64,000 nt of DNA from Paracnuella aquatica (lineage in GTDB: Bacteria > Bacteroidota > Bacteroidia > Chitinophagales > Chitinophagaceae): contig NZ_QOWJ01000002.1 of assembly GCF_003332885.2 (NCBI RefSeq), positions 310,001 to 374,000 on the forward strand, given 5' to 3'. Both the position numbers and the translations under genes were made by a program. Each line of letters opens with the position of its first letter. Position 1 is the first letter of the stretch. The notes below the pieces were generated by a model, which saw only the letters and a list, made by a program, of their open reading frames with translations, did no database searches and was not told where the DNA came from. Positions 1 to 10,606 of this stretch are shown one piece after another.

Positions 1-732
1 GATGGCTTCGCTGTGGCCACCCATTACCGGGATGCGCACCGTGGTAGAAGTTACGCGGATCGAATCATCACGCATGATCTTTTTTGTTTCATTCACCATC
101 TTCATTTCCTCTTTGGTGTAACCATTGTCGAGGAATACGTCGATCTGCGGAATCACGTTCAGGTCGATGGGATATTTATAAGCCATCGGGTATTCTTCCT
201 GAGCAGCGCCGGCAGCTTTTGCACGTTCGCCCATCAGTTGGTCCACGGCTTTTTTACCGGTGCCGGTTACGCTTTGGTAGGTTGATACCACGATGCGTTT
301 GATGCCGTATTTTTTATGCAGCGGGTTCAGCGCCACCACCATCTGGATGGTAGAGCAGTTGGGGTTAGCAATGATCTTATCGTTGGCGGTGAGGGCATCG
401 GCATTTACCTCGGGCACCACCAGCGGTTTGGTGGGGTCCATACGCCAGGCCGATGAGTTGTCCACCACGGTAATGCCGGCTTCGGCAAACTTGGGCGCCC
501 ACTCCAGCGAGGTGCTGCCGCCTGCCGAAAACAAGGCCAGTTGGGGCTTTGCGGCAATAGCGTCTTGCAGGCTCACCACCTTATAAGGCTTGCCTTTATA
601 CATTACTTCTTTGCCCACCGAACGTTCGGAGGCTACCGGCAGCAGTTCGCTCACCGGAAAATTGCGCTCTTCCAATACCTGCAGCATTTTGGTGCCCACC
701 AGGCCGGTGGCGCCCACAACAGCAACTTTCAT
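1..732 (-). CDS. asd: Aspartate-semialdehyde dehydrogenase, C-terminus off the window
   Basis: The enzyme reduces aspartyl-phosphate to aspartate semialdehyde with NADPH, the branch-point step toward Lys, Thr, Met, Ile and diaminopimelate in the cytoplasm. The reverse-strand translation begins MKVAVVGATGLVGTKMLQVL, a GxxGxxG nucleotide-binding motif. The active-site cysteine is C126 in NPNCSTIQ, and SGTGKK-like residues follow (VTGTGKK). About 244 residues are visible, so roughly the last quarter (usual length about 330) lies beyond base 1. The ATG at 732 is the first Met and gives a perfect N-terminus for the family. The gene stands behind a leader with a putative attenuator (768-923), so expression probably responds to the supply of end-product amino acids. 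Family assignment is very secure. Confidence 0.96.
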   Translation of the reverse strand, partial: MKVAVVGATGLVGTKMLQVLEERNFPVSELLPVASERSVGKEVMYKGKPYKVVSLQDAIAAKPQLALFSAGGSTSLEWAPKFAEAGITVVDNSSAWRMDPTKPLVVPEVNADALTANDKIIANPNCSTIQMVVALNPLHKKYGIKRIVVSTYQSVTGTGKKAVDQLMGERAKAAGAAQEEYPMAYKYPIDLNVIPQIDVFLDNGYTKEEMKMVNETKKIMRDDSIRVTSTTVRIPVMGGHSEAI

Positions 733-767
733 TTGTTTGTTATTCGGGTTTTTGTTTGACAATAAAA

Positions 768-793
768 AAAGCCTTCCCTGTTTGGGGAAGGCT
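768..793 (-). terminator. Intrinsic terminator of the asd leader (attenuator)
   Basis: On the minus strand, AAGCCTTCCC (793-784) pairs with GGGAAGGCTT (778-769) around a short CAAACA-type loop and runs straight into a U-tract. It sits about 36 bases upstream of the asd start codon, inside the 5' leader. It therefore looks like a conditional terminator rather than the end of another gene. Confidence 0.8.
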
Positions 794-835
794 TAGTATT
801 ATGCTGACACACACGCAACGTCAGGCACCTTCCCC
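784..835 (-). promoter_or_regulatory. asd attenuator: antiterminator and pause hairpin
   Basis: In transcript order: segment A GGGGAAGG (835-828), lying in the last leader-peptide codons; a hairpin CTGAC...GTCAG (824-820 with 808-804) that begins at the leader stop codon; segment B CCTTCCCC (about 791-784); then segment C GGGAAGGC of the terminator. A can pair with B over eight bases, which excludes the B:C terminator. A ribosome stalled upstream on Ile/Lys/Thr codons would leave A free (read-through), while one that reaches the stop codon would cover A (termination). Confidence 0.72.
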
Positions 836-883
836 GGTGGAAAAATGTTTCTTAGTGCGTTTAATGTGTTTTATGATCATCAT
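821..883 (-). CDS. Leader peptide of asd, Ile/Lys/Thr-rich, 20 residues
   Basis: A short reading frame starts at tandem ATG codons (883, 880) and encodes MMIIKHIKRTKKHFSTGEGA, ending in TGA at 823-821. Nine of its first 12 residues after the Met pair and their immediate followers are Ile, Lys, Thr or basic residues: Ile x3, Lys x5 and Thr x2 in total. Ile, Lys and Thr are the amino acids made through the Asd reaction. The last codons (GGG GAA GG) form the 5' arm of an antiterminator. This is the arrangement of classic leader-peptide attenuators such as thrL, and even the STG-rich end resembles thrL. The product itself is probably only a sensor. The frame is too short to be certain by itself; the support comes from its exact fit to the hairpins. 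Confidence 0.75.
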   Translation of the reverse strand: MMIIKHIKRTKKHFSTGEGA

Positions 884-891
884 TGCGGAAG

Positions 892-923
892 CGAATGTAT
901 TATAAAAAATGCAGCAGGGCAAA
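892..923 (-). promoter_or_regulatory. Bacteroidota-type promoter of asd leader
   Basis: Reading the minus strand, TTTG (923-920) is followed after 20 bases by TACATTCG (899-892), which matches the Bacteroidota -7 consensus TAnnTTTG at all but one position. The leader-peptide ATG lies about 9 bases beyond the -7 element, so the leader RNA would be nearly leaderless for the peptide. Confidence 0.6.
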
Positions 924-1123
924 AAACGTACAGCTTGCCCCAAATTATTAGACAAATGTTCAGTTTGCCCGGCCATTCAACGCCAAAACTGAACAAAATA
1001 CTGTTTGCAGTACAGCCCCCTATTGCATTTGCGACCAGCACCGTTTATCTTTTAGCTGATAAAGCCGGGCTTGCCACCATTTTATTTTAAGTAAAATAAT
1101 GGCGACCCACCCAACACCAAAAC

Positions 1124-2827
1124 ATGACTGCTGTTACCACCAACCTGCTCCTGCTGCTGTTGCTTTTTTGCCTGCCGGCAAACGCGCAGCGCCACGCCGT
1201 TGTGATCCACGAAATCATGGCCGATCCGCAGCCTTCCATTGGCCTGCCCGAAGTGGAATACATCGAATTGCGCAACCGCAGCGCGGCGCCCATCAACCTG
1301 CAGGGCTGGCGCCTGCAAACGGGCAGCAGTACCAGTGGCGCCTTTCCCATTTACCTGTTGCAACCCGATAGCTTGGTGGTGGTTTGTTCCCGAACCAATG
1401 CTGTGTTATTTGGGCAAAATACAATTGGCGTCACGTCTTTTCCGGCACTGTCCAACGGCGGCATCACACTGGTGTTGGTTAATGGCACCGGCAGCCTTGT
1501 ACATGCGGTGCCATATACTACCGCGTGGTACGGTGCGGCGGATAAAGAAGGTGGCGGCTGGAGCCTGGAAATGATCGATCGGGATAACCCTTGCGGTGGC
1601 GCTTTCAACTGGCGGGCAGCGCAGCACCCTTTAGGCGGTACCCCGGGCGGGCCCAACTCTGTTGCGGGTAAAAGCCCCGATGACGCACCGCCAGCATTGC
1701 TATCCACTACGGCACCTGATAGCTTGCACCTGTTGCTCCGTTTTGATGAGGCATTGGATAGTGCTGCTGCAGCAAATGCGCATGCATTTGAAATGTTACC
1801 CGGCATAGCCATCGTGGCCGCAGCACCGCAGCCACCGTTGTATCAGCAAGTGTTGTTAACGCTGCAAAAACCCATGCAAACATCAACGGTATACACGGTA
1901 ACAGTGAAAGGCGTTCAGGATTGCGCTGGCAACATGGTGGGCAGCAGCAACAGTGTACCGGCCGGCTTGCCGCAAACGGCTTTGGCGGGTGATGTGGTCA
2001 TCAACGAGGTCCTGTTTAACCCCAAACCCGGCGGCAGCGATTACGTAGAGCTGTATAACCGGGGTAAAAAGATTATTGATCTTTCGGGCCTCTCTTTGAC
2101 CAATAATTCCACCACTGCAATTGGAAGTCAGTTACCGAAATTGACCAAAGAACCGCATTACCTTTTCCCGGGCCAGCACGTTGTAGTAACCGAAGACCGT
2201 CATGCCGTACTGCGCCATTTTTTAGTGAAAAATGAAGCGCTGCTGTTGGAGGTGGCGGCGCTGCCCTCCATGCCCGATGATAAAGGCACCATAACCCTTT
2301 GGAACGAAGCGGGCCAAATAGTAGATGCGCTGGCTTACCACCACAACTGGCATTTTGCGCTGCTTACCGAAAAAGACGGTGTGGCGCTGGAACGTATCAA
2401 TCCGGCCGCACCCACGCAGCAAAGCAGCAACTGGACCTCGGCAGCCGCAACTGCCGGATTTGGCACACCTACTTACGCAAACTCGCAGCTGCACCAACAC
2501 ACAACTGCTGCAATGGCCTGGAGCATTGCCCCGCAGGTGTTTTCGCCGGACGGTGATGGCTTTGAGGATTTTTGCACCATTACATATCAACTGGATGCAC
2601 CGAACTACGTGGCCAACCTCCAGATTTTTGATGCCAGTGGCAGGCTGGTGCGCCGCCTAGTGCAAAACCAAACACTGACGCAAACCGGCTCTTTCCGGTG
2701 GAACGGCCTTTCGGATGCCGGTAGCGCATTGCCCACCGGCAACTATATTTTGCTAATCGAAATATTTAACCTGCAAGGCAAAAAGCAGCAATGGAAACAA
2801 ACGGTGGTGCTGGCCCGCAGGCGTTAG
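1124..2827 (+). CDS. Secreted protein with two lamin-tail domains and FlgD-like C-terminus
   Basis: A 567-residue exported protein. A signal peptide (MTAVTTNLLLLLLLFCLPANA) leads into a first lamin-tail domain (about 24-135; HEIMADP...EYIELRN...INLQGWRL). Next come a bacterial Ig-like segment of the SbsA type (about 190-285; LLLRFDEALD...DCAGN) and a second lamin-tail domain (about 290-420; VVINEVLFNP...DYVELYN). The C-terminal FlgD-like Ig fold (about 465-560; SPDGDGFEDF...LPTGNYILLIEI) resembles gliding-motility-associated or T9SS-dependent C-terminal regions. Lamin-tail domains in bacterial exoproteins usually bind surfaces or accompany hydrolases; no catalytic domain is visible here. It lies just upstream of the YaiO-like gene on the same strand, so the two may share a transcript, although 162 bases separate them. 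The precise role is unknown. Confidence 0.85.
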   Translation: MTAVTTNLLLLLLLFCLPANAQRHAVVIHEIMADPQPSIGLPEVEYIELRNRSAAPINLQGWRLQTGSSTSGAFPIYLLQPDSLVVVCSRTNAVLFGQNTIGVTSFPALSNGGITLVLVNGTGSLVHAVPYTTAWYGAADKEGGGWSLEMIDRDNPCGGAFNWRAAQHPLGGTPGGPNSVAGKSPDDAPPALLSTTAPDSLHLLLRFDEALDSAAAANAHAFEMLPGIAIVAAAPQPPLYQQVLLTLQKPMQTSTVYTVTVKGVQDCAGNMVGSSNSVPAGLPQTALAGDVVINEVLFNPKPGGSDYVELYNRGKKIIDLSGLSLTNNSTTAIGSQLPKLTKEPHYLFPGQHVVVTEDRHAVLRHFLVKNEALLLEVAALPSMPDDKGTITLWNEAGQIVDALAYHHNWHFALLTEKDGVALERINPAAPTQQSSNWTSAAATAGFGTPTYANSQLHQHTTAAMAWSIAPQVFSPDGDGFEDFCTITYQLDAPNYVANLQIFDASGRLVRRLVQNQTLTQTGSFRWNGLSDAGSALPTGNYILLIEIFNLQGKKQQWKQTVVLARRR

Positions 2828-2989
2828 CAACGCATCATTCAACACGAACAGCACCGCTTTTATCCTGCATTATCCATAACCCGGCTATTTTATACCGGGC
2901 GCATCGAAATTTCAAGCAGTTTTGGCGGTAGCCAAATGGCATTGCCGGCGTTATACACTTGCGCCGTTGCAAGCTTTTGATCCAACTTT

Positions 2990-3778
2990 ATGAAGCACCT
3001 GCGTTTTTTTTCTATACTACCCACCCTGTTGTTGTGCACAGCAGCCTTTGCCCAGCCCAAAGATTCGTTGCGCCAATCGGTGACGGTTGGTTACGAGCAT
3101 TATCATTTCGACAAACAGTTTTCGAACGACTGGCGCATTGGGAGCATTGAATACAAACGGGAAGCGGGCAAGGCCACTTACCTCGGCCGCTTTAATTACG
3201 CCAGCCGGCTGGGCCAAACGGGCTGGCAGGCCGAAGTGGAAGGGTATCCGAAACTTACTTCTAAAATTTATGCATACGTGGGTGCAGGCTACTCGCCTTC
3301 GATGCCTGTTTTCCCAAAATGGCGCAGCGGCGGCACCTTATTTTTTGTGTTGCCTAAAGGCTGGGAGGCAGAGGGCGGTGTACGCCACCTGTATTTTAAC
3401 CAGCATGTGTGGATGGGTACGGCAGGCATCAGCAAATACGCCGGCAACTGGCTCCTCAATGTTCGTTCGTTTATTGGCAGCAGCACACCGGGCAGCAACC
3501 ATTCCCTGTTTTTTACCGCAAGGCATTACCTCAAAAATGAGCGGGACTTTGTGTGGATGCAACTGGGCTCCGGCATATCGCCCGACGAAAGCCGCAATGT
3601 GCTGATTGAAAAAGGCGCAGTGCTGTCGTCGCGCAGGATTACTGCAGGTGCGCAATTATCTGTAAGCCGGCGTTATATGCTTGCACCACAGGTTGGCTGG
3701 GCGTTTGATGAAATTGGTGGCGGAAGAAAGGGCAACCAGTTTTTAGGCGGGTTGCGGGTGGGGTATAGGTTTCGTTAG
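2990..3778 (+). CDS. YaiO-family outer-membrane beta-barrel protein
   Basis: A 262-residue protein with a clear signal peptide (ending CTAAFAQ) followed by amphipathic beta-strands rich in aromatic residues: VGYEHYHFDKQF, AYVGAGYSPS, LFFVLPKGWEAEGGVRHLYF, VGYRFR at the very C-terminus. The pattern and the terminal aromatic-x-Arg end fit the YaiO family of outer-membrane barrels. In E. coli, yaiO sits with a polysaccharide glycosyltransferase (yaiP) and a deacetylase (yaiS), and the family is inferred to export or bind exopolysaccharide. Here a processive GT2 gene lies about 850 bases away on the other strand, with a HepT/MntA pair between. That context supports a role in polysaccharide export; the role itself is inference. 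Confidence 0.8.
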   Translation: MKHLRFFSILPTLLLCTAAFAQPKDSLRQSVTVGYEHYHFDKQFSNDWRIGSIEYKREAGKATYLGRFNYASRLGQTGWQAEVEGYPKLTSKIYAYVGAGYSPSMPVFPKWRSGGTLFFVLPKGWEAEGGVRHLYFNQHVWMGTAGISKYAGNWLLNVRSFIGSSTPGSNHSLFFTARHYLKNERDFVWMQLGSGISPDESRNVLIEKGAVLSSRRITAGAQLSVSRRYMLAPQVGWAFDEIGGGRKGNQFLGGLRVGYRFR

Positions 3779-3890
3779 CGGCCAGCGGGGAAATATACTG
3801 GTGGGTGGGGCATTTATTTAAGCCGGCATTTTGAACTAAAATAAAAATCTGATCAACAAAGGAGGTTTGATGCACTGACATCGTACTGTA

Positions 3891-4226
3891 CTAATCAGCC
3901 AGAAATTGCGCAGCTTCAATTTTGAGTTTTGGAAGATTGTTTGTGATGATGCTCCAAATAATTTCGTCGGAAACAGAGTCGTAACCATGAATGATTCGGT
4001 TGCGGGTTTCAACAATCTTTTTAGCGTCTGTAAATCCAAGGTCTGAGTTTCGTTTCAAAATGCGATTCATCGCTTCGCCTATTACTTCCAAATTCCGTTC
4101 TACCGCTCTTCTTGTTTTTAAGTCTTCCTGATATGCCTCGAAATCGGGTACATCTTCTAAAAACGTTTCTATTTCAGACGTTGCAGAAAGGATGTCGTAT
4201 ACCCAAGATTTTATTTCAACATCCAT
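3891..4226 (-). CDS. hepT: HepT-family RNase toxin (DUF86)
   Basis: A 111-residue helical protein of the HEPN superfamily. The HepT active-site motif Rx4HxY is intact: R75-NRII-H80-G-Y82 in RNRIIHGY. HepT toxins cleave RNA or tRNA and are neutralised by AMPylation of the motif tyrosine by the partner MntA nucleotidyltransferase. The ATG at 4226 lies 11 bases inside the upstream mntA-like gene, the tight overlap typical of this toxin-antitoxin pair. The region is visibly richer in A+T than the flanking genes, consistent with horizontal acquisition. The toxin role comes from family knowledge and was not tested here. Confidence 0.88.
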   Translation of the reverse strand: MDVEIKSWVYDILSATSEIETFLEDVPDFEAYQEDLKTRRAVERNLEVIGEAMNRILKRNSDLGFTDAKKIVETRNRIIHGYDSVSDEIIWSIITNNLPKLKIEAAQFLAD

Positions 4227-4518
4227 AGATAAGCTGGCGTTGCTGTTCCACAGCTTTTTTGAAATAAGGATTCTTTACAGCTTTTCCTTCCAGCAGGTCA
4301 ACCGATCTGCGCAGGGTATCTTCCAGGGCAAACTTCAGGCTGAAGTAATTGTCGGCATAAAGCTTCAAGTCAACGTCATCAAAATCGACCACCAAGTCGA
4401 TATCACTTGTTTCAGAAAACTTGTCGGTAAGTACAGACCCAAATGCATATAGCCGCTTCACCTTGTGTTTTCTACACAGGTCGTTGATCGTTTGGCCATA
4501 TTTTTCCAATGGATTCAT
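4216..4518 (-). CDS. mntA: MntA-like minimal nucleotidyltransferase antitoxin
   Basis: A 100-residue minimal nucleotidyltransferase. It carries the signature GS-x10-DxD exactly: G27-S28 followed by D39-I40-D41 (GSVLTDKFSETSDID), plus a third acidic patch (DFDDVD). The start is ATG at 4518; the frame could be read open for 12 more bases but without an ATG. Proteins of this type transfer AMP from ATP to the tyrosine in the HepT motif and so block its RNase activity. It overlaps hepT by 11 bases and would be translated first from a shared transcript, as expected for a module in which the antitoxin precedes the toxin. Confidence 0.88.
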   Translation of the reverse strand: MNPLEKYGQTINDLCRKHKVKRLYAFGSVLTDKFSETSDIDLVVDFDDVDLKLYADNYFSLKFALEDTLRRSVDLLEGKAVKNPYFKKAVEQQRQLIYGC

Positions 4519-4632
4519 TGTCAAAATCAATGAATGTCAAATTTAGCGAATTAAAGAAAGTGGTAGGTCTCTAAAATTCACTCAATCATTGCTTATGACC
4601 GTATTTAAAGGTGTTGTCAAGAGGAATAACGT

Positions 4633-6078
4633 CTATCCTTTTGCGCCAGCAGCCACCGCCGGCTTCGTCGCAAATCCTTGGCGGCTCATTTCGCCCCAGG
4701 CGTTCTTTTTGCGCAGCAGGTCAATGTTGCCCATGATGGCGGCCCACACCACAAAGGGGTGAAAAATAAACGGCTCCACCATAGCGGTCATGAATAACCG
4801 CAATATTTCCGAACGCTTTTTATACTGGTTATAGGTCATTACTTCCATTAAAATGGCAAACACCGAATACAACACCGAAAAGCTATAGACGAGTAAAAAC
4901 AGCGCCGCAAAAAAACTCCAGTTGGTAGCACCCAAAATAATGCAGATGATAAAAAAGATTAGTCCCGAAAACTCTACGATGGGCGCCAGCAACTCAAAGA
5001 AAAACCAGTACGGGTAACTGAGCAAACCCAGCACACCGTAGCGTGGATTGAAAAACATTTTGCGGTGCATCTTCAAGGTTTCAATGGTGCCACGGGTCCA
5101 GCGGTTGCGCTGGCGGCCCAATATTTTGAACGATGCAGGCGCTTCCGTCCAGCAAAGCGGGTCGGGAATATAAGCCACTTTGTAAGCTAAATTTCGTTCT
5201 TCCATATAGCGGCGCATGCGCACCACCAGCTCCATGTCTTCGCCCACGGTTTTGTGGTCGTAGCCGCCGGCGGCAATCACTATTTCGCGGTCAAATGCAC
5301 CGAAAGCACCTGAGATCAGCAGCAGTCCGTTCATGCGGCTCCAGGCCATGCGGCCCAGTAAGAATGCACGGATGTATTCCAGCGTTTGCACCCGCGGCAA
5401 AAACTGCTGCGGCAGGTGCACCTGCACAATTTTTCCATCCCGCACTTCGCAGGAATTGGCAATGCGCACCACGCCACCGGTGGCAATTACACGGCCGCTG
5501 CTGTGGTCCATAAAAGGCTTGATCAGTTTCAGCATTGCATCCTGTTCCAAAATGCAATCCACATCAATACATACAATGTATTTGTTGCGGGCCACGTTGG
5601 TGCCAACATTTAATGCATCGGCCTTGCCGCCGTTGGCTTTATCTACCACCAGCAGTTTGCGAAACACCGGGTCTTTACTTTGGTAAATGCCCCGCACTTC
5701 TTTGGTGGCAATATGCTGCTGAAATGCGTAGTCTTTTTTTTCCAGGTCGTATTCGGCAATCAGCTTTTGCAGCGAATCGTCTTTGCTGCCGTCGTTGACG
5801 ATGATGACCTCAAAATTGTTGTAATGAATGCTGAGCAGCGAACGCACATTTTCAATGATGGTAGCACCTTCGTTATACGCCGGTGCAATAATGGAAATAG
5901 AAGGCGCATAGTCGGATGTGGCCAACTGGTTGTAATCGGTAAAGCTGCTGCGGTGGCGGTACTGCCTTGTTTCGCCAATGGAGTACACCGCAATGAATAT
6001 GTAAAAGCCTATGATCAGCAAGGAGTAGATCATAAAGCCATAGGTGAAAAAATCGAGGATCAAAGCCGTGTAATTCAT
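4633..6078 (-). CDS. Processive family 2 glycosyltransferase (PgaC/hyaluronan-synthase-like)
   Basis: A 481-residue membrane glycosyltransferase with the full set of processive GT2 motifs: SIIAPAYNEG (61-71), the first aspartate D96 in VNDGS, NGGKADALN (149-157), the DxD at D172-D174, GED (279-281) and QxxRW at 323-327 (QRNRW). One transmembrane helix precedes the catalytic domain (about 8-33) and two to four follow it. This is the topology of enzymes that polymerise and extrude beta-linked polysaccharides such as poly-N-acetylglucosamine or hyaluronan. Its start overlaps the stop of the HEAT-repeat gene by four bases, so it is the distal gene of a kinase-regulator-HEAT-GT operon. The polymer cannot be deduced; no deacetylase or PgaD homologue is seen nearby. 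Confidence 0.9.
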   Translation of the reverse strand: MNYTALILDFFTYGFMIYSLLIIGFYIFIAVYSIGETRQYRHRSSFTDYNQLATSDYAPSISIIAPAYNEGATIIENVRSLLSIHYNNFEVIIVNDGSKDDSLQKLIAEYDLEKKDYAFQQHIATKEVRGIYQSKDPVFRKLLVVDKANGGKADALNVGTNVARNKYIVCIDVDCILEQDAMLKLIKPFMDHSSGRVIATGGVVRIANSCEVRDGKIVQVHLPQQFLPRVQTLEYIRAFLLGRMAWSRMNGLLLISGAFGAFDREIVIAAGGYDHKTVGEDMELVVRMRRYMEERNLAYKVAYIPDPLCWTEAPASFKILGRQRNRWTRGTIETLKMHRKMFFNPRYGVLGLLSYPYWFFFELLAPIVEFSGLIFFIICIILGATNWSFFAALFLLVYSFSVLYSVFAILMEVMTYNQYKKRSEILRLFMTAMVEPFIFHPFVVWAAIMGNIDLLRKKNAWGEMSRQGFATKPAVAAGAKG

Positions 6079-7004
6079 GCCGTTTCTTTTAAGGGCAGCC
6101 TTGCTATTGTGGTGTGCTGCTCCTGTTGCAGCAAAAGGTTGGTAGCGTCGGGGTCCAGTTCATTTAGCGTACGCAGTGCCTCTTGTTGCACTGCTTCGCT
6201 GCGGTGTTGCAGGCAAAGCTTTACTGCATCAAGCAGGCTGTAAAGTTTAAATGCACCCACTATTTTCAGCGCCAGTTCTCTTACCGTTTCGTTGCCCGAT
6301 TGTAGCCAGCCGGCCACTTGCTCCGGTGCCACATCGGCCTGCATGGATAGCTGCTGCATGAGGCAAACCTGCTGCCATTGTGTAAGCGGGTGTGCCAGCG
6401 CATTTAAAAAAAGCAATCCCTCAAAACCGGTCATTTTTACCAAGGCCAACTGCGCTTCGGTACGTACGTAAATGTTTTTGTGGTTGGTAAAAGGGTAGAT
6501 GCGGGTGATGTGTTCTTTACCGCCCATTTGCGATAGCTGCTGAATGGCCGCTGCTTGCAAGTGCCATTTGGAAGAAGACAGGCGCTTTAGCGAATCCTGC
6601 TGCAACTCCAGGTTTTGATACAACCACTGAATGTTGGTAACAGCGCCACCCGAAAGGCCCTTGCGGATCTTGAGCAGTTCGGAGGTAAAAATTTTGCGGC
6701 CGAGGCGGCTGCGCAATGCTTTTTGTATGCCGCCATCGGCTGCCAAAATATCCTGCACTTCTTCGATGTTTTCGGCAATGGCTACTTCGCTAATGAGGTT
6801 GCGTGCCAGCTCTTTTAGCTGCGCAATTTTTTTACCCCTAACCATATAGCTCCACAGGAAAAACAGCATGTACAGCAACATGGCCATAATGCATGCAGCC
6901 AGCAAAAACGAAGTATCCAGCAGGTAGCGTACCGGCAGGTCGATGCGCAGCCATGCGGTGTGGCTGTGCGGTTCCCAGTTTTGTATGTGCAACCAACTGT
7001 TCAT
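6075..7004 (-). CDS. Membrane-anchored HEAT-repeat protein
   Basis: A 309-residue protein with one transmembrane helix near the N-terminus (about 30-57; LLAACIMAMLLYMLFFLWSY). The rest is alpha-helical with HEAT-like repeat pairs (for example LQAAAIQQLSQMG, VRTEAQLALVKMTGFEGL, VRELALKIVGAFKLYSLLDAV, VQQEALRTLNELD). HEAT repeats form superhelical protein-binding scaffolds. Its gene lies between a single-domain response regulator and a polysaccharide synthase, overlapping the latter by four bases, so it may couple the phosphorelay to the synthase at the inner membrane. That coupling is inference from gene order. Confidence 0.85.
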   Translation of the reverse strand: MNSWLHIQNWEPHSHTAWLRIDLPVRYLLDTSFLLAACIMAMLLYMLFFLWSYMVRGKKIAQLKELARNLISEVAIAENIEEVQDILAADGGIQKALRSRLGRKIFTSELLKIRKGLSGGAVTNIQWLYQNLELQQDSLKRLSSSKWHLQAAAIQQLSQMGGKEHITRIYPFTNHKNIYVRTEAQLALVKMTGFEGLLFLNALAHPLTQWQQVCLMQQLSMQADVAPEQVAGWLQSGNETVRELALKIVGAFKLYSLLDAVKLCLQHRSEAVQQEALRTLNELDPDATNLLLQQEQHTTIARLPLKETA

Positions 7005-7010
7005 GCCCTG

Positions 7011-7370
7011 TTACATACGTTGGCCCAGGCGCTTTACGCGGATCGACAGCTCGTTGGGGCTAAAAGGTTTGGTGATATAATCATCGGCGCCGAGGTTGAA
7101 TGCTTCGAGCACCACGTTTTCCTGGCCCATGGAGGAGAGCACAATTACTGGAATATATTTTTCGCCCTGGCGCACCTTGCCCACAATTTCAAGTCCCGAA
7201 GTGTAAGGCATCATGATGTCGGTGATGATCATATCGGGCTGGTGCTGTTCCACATACTCCAGCGCTTTGCGGCCATTGTCGGTGGCCATTACTTCATGGC
7301 CATCTTTTTTCAGGCGCAGCTCAATGGTTTTGAGCATGATGGGTTCGTCTTCTGCAACAAGGATTTTCAT
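7011..7370 (-). CDS. Single-domain response regulator
   Basis: A 119-residue CheY-like receiver domain with no output domain. Acidic pocket E7/D8, phospho-acceptor D51 (ITDIMMP), switch residue S79/S80 and conserved K101 in ITKPF are all present. It follows a hybrid kinase that ends in an Hpt domain, so it is a natural terminal acceptor of that phosphorelay. It probably acts by protein-protein contact, possibly with the HEAT-repeat protein encoded six bases downstream. The intergenic gaps (34 and 6 bases) argue for one operon. Confidence 0.93.
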   Translation of the reverse strand: MKILVAEDEPIMLKTIELRLKKDGHEVMATDNGRKALEYVEQHQPDMIITDIMMPYTSGLEIVGKVRQGEKYIPVIVLSSMGQENVVLEAFNLGADDYITKPFSPNELSIRVKRLGQRM

Positions 7371-7404
7371 CGTTTATTTTCTTTAGGATAGTGTGGATTA
7401 TCTT

Positions 7405-10398
<2,994 letters not shown>

Positions 10399-10606
10399 GG
10401 GATTACGGAACTATGGGTAATGACCAATAATACTAAAATCGGGTGAAAGCTACTGCTTTATACAGTTGCAGCAGCTTTTATACACCGCTTTGTGCGCCTC
10501 TTTTCGACGAATTGCTTTTATGGGCCGTTGAACCGGAGCGCCGCACAAAAAGGCGGGCAGAAACGGGTTGGATTTTTGTACCCTACATATGCGTTAATTT
10601 CCGGCT

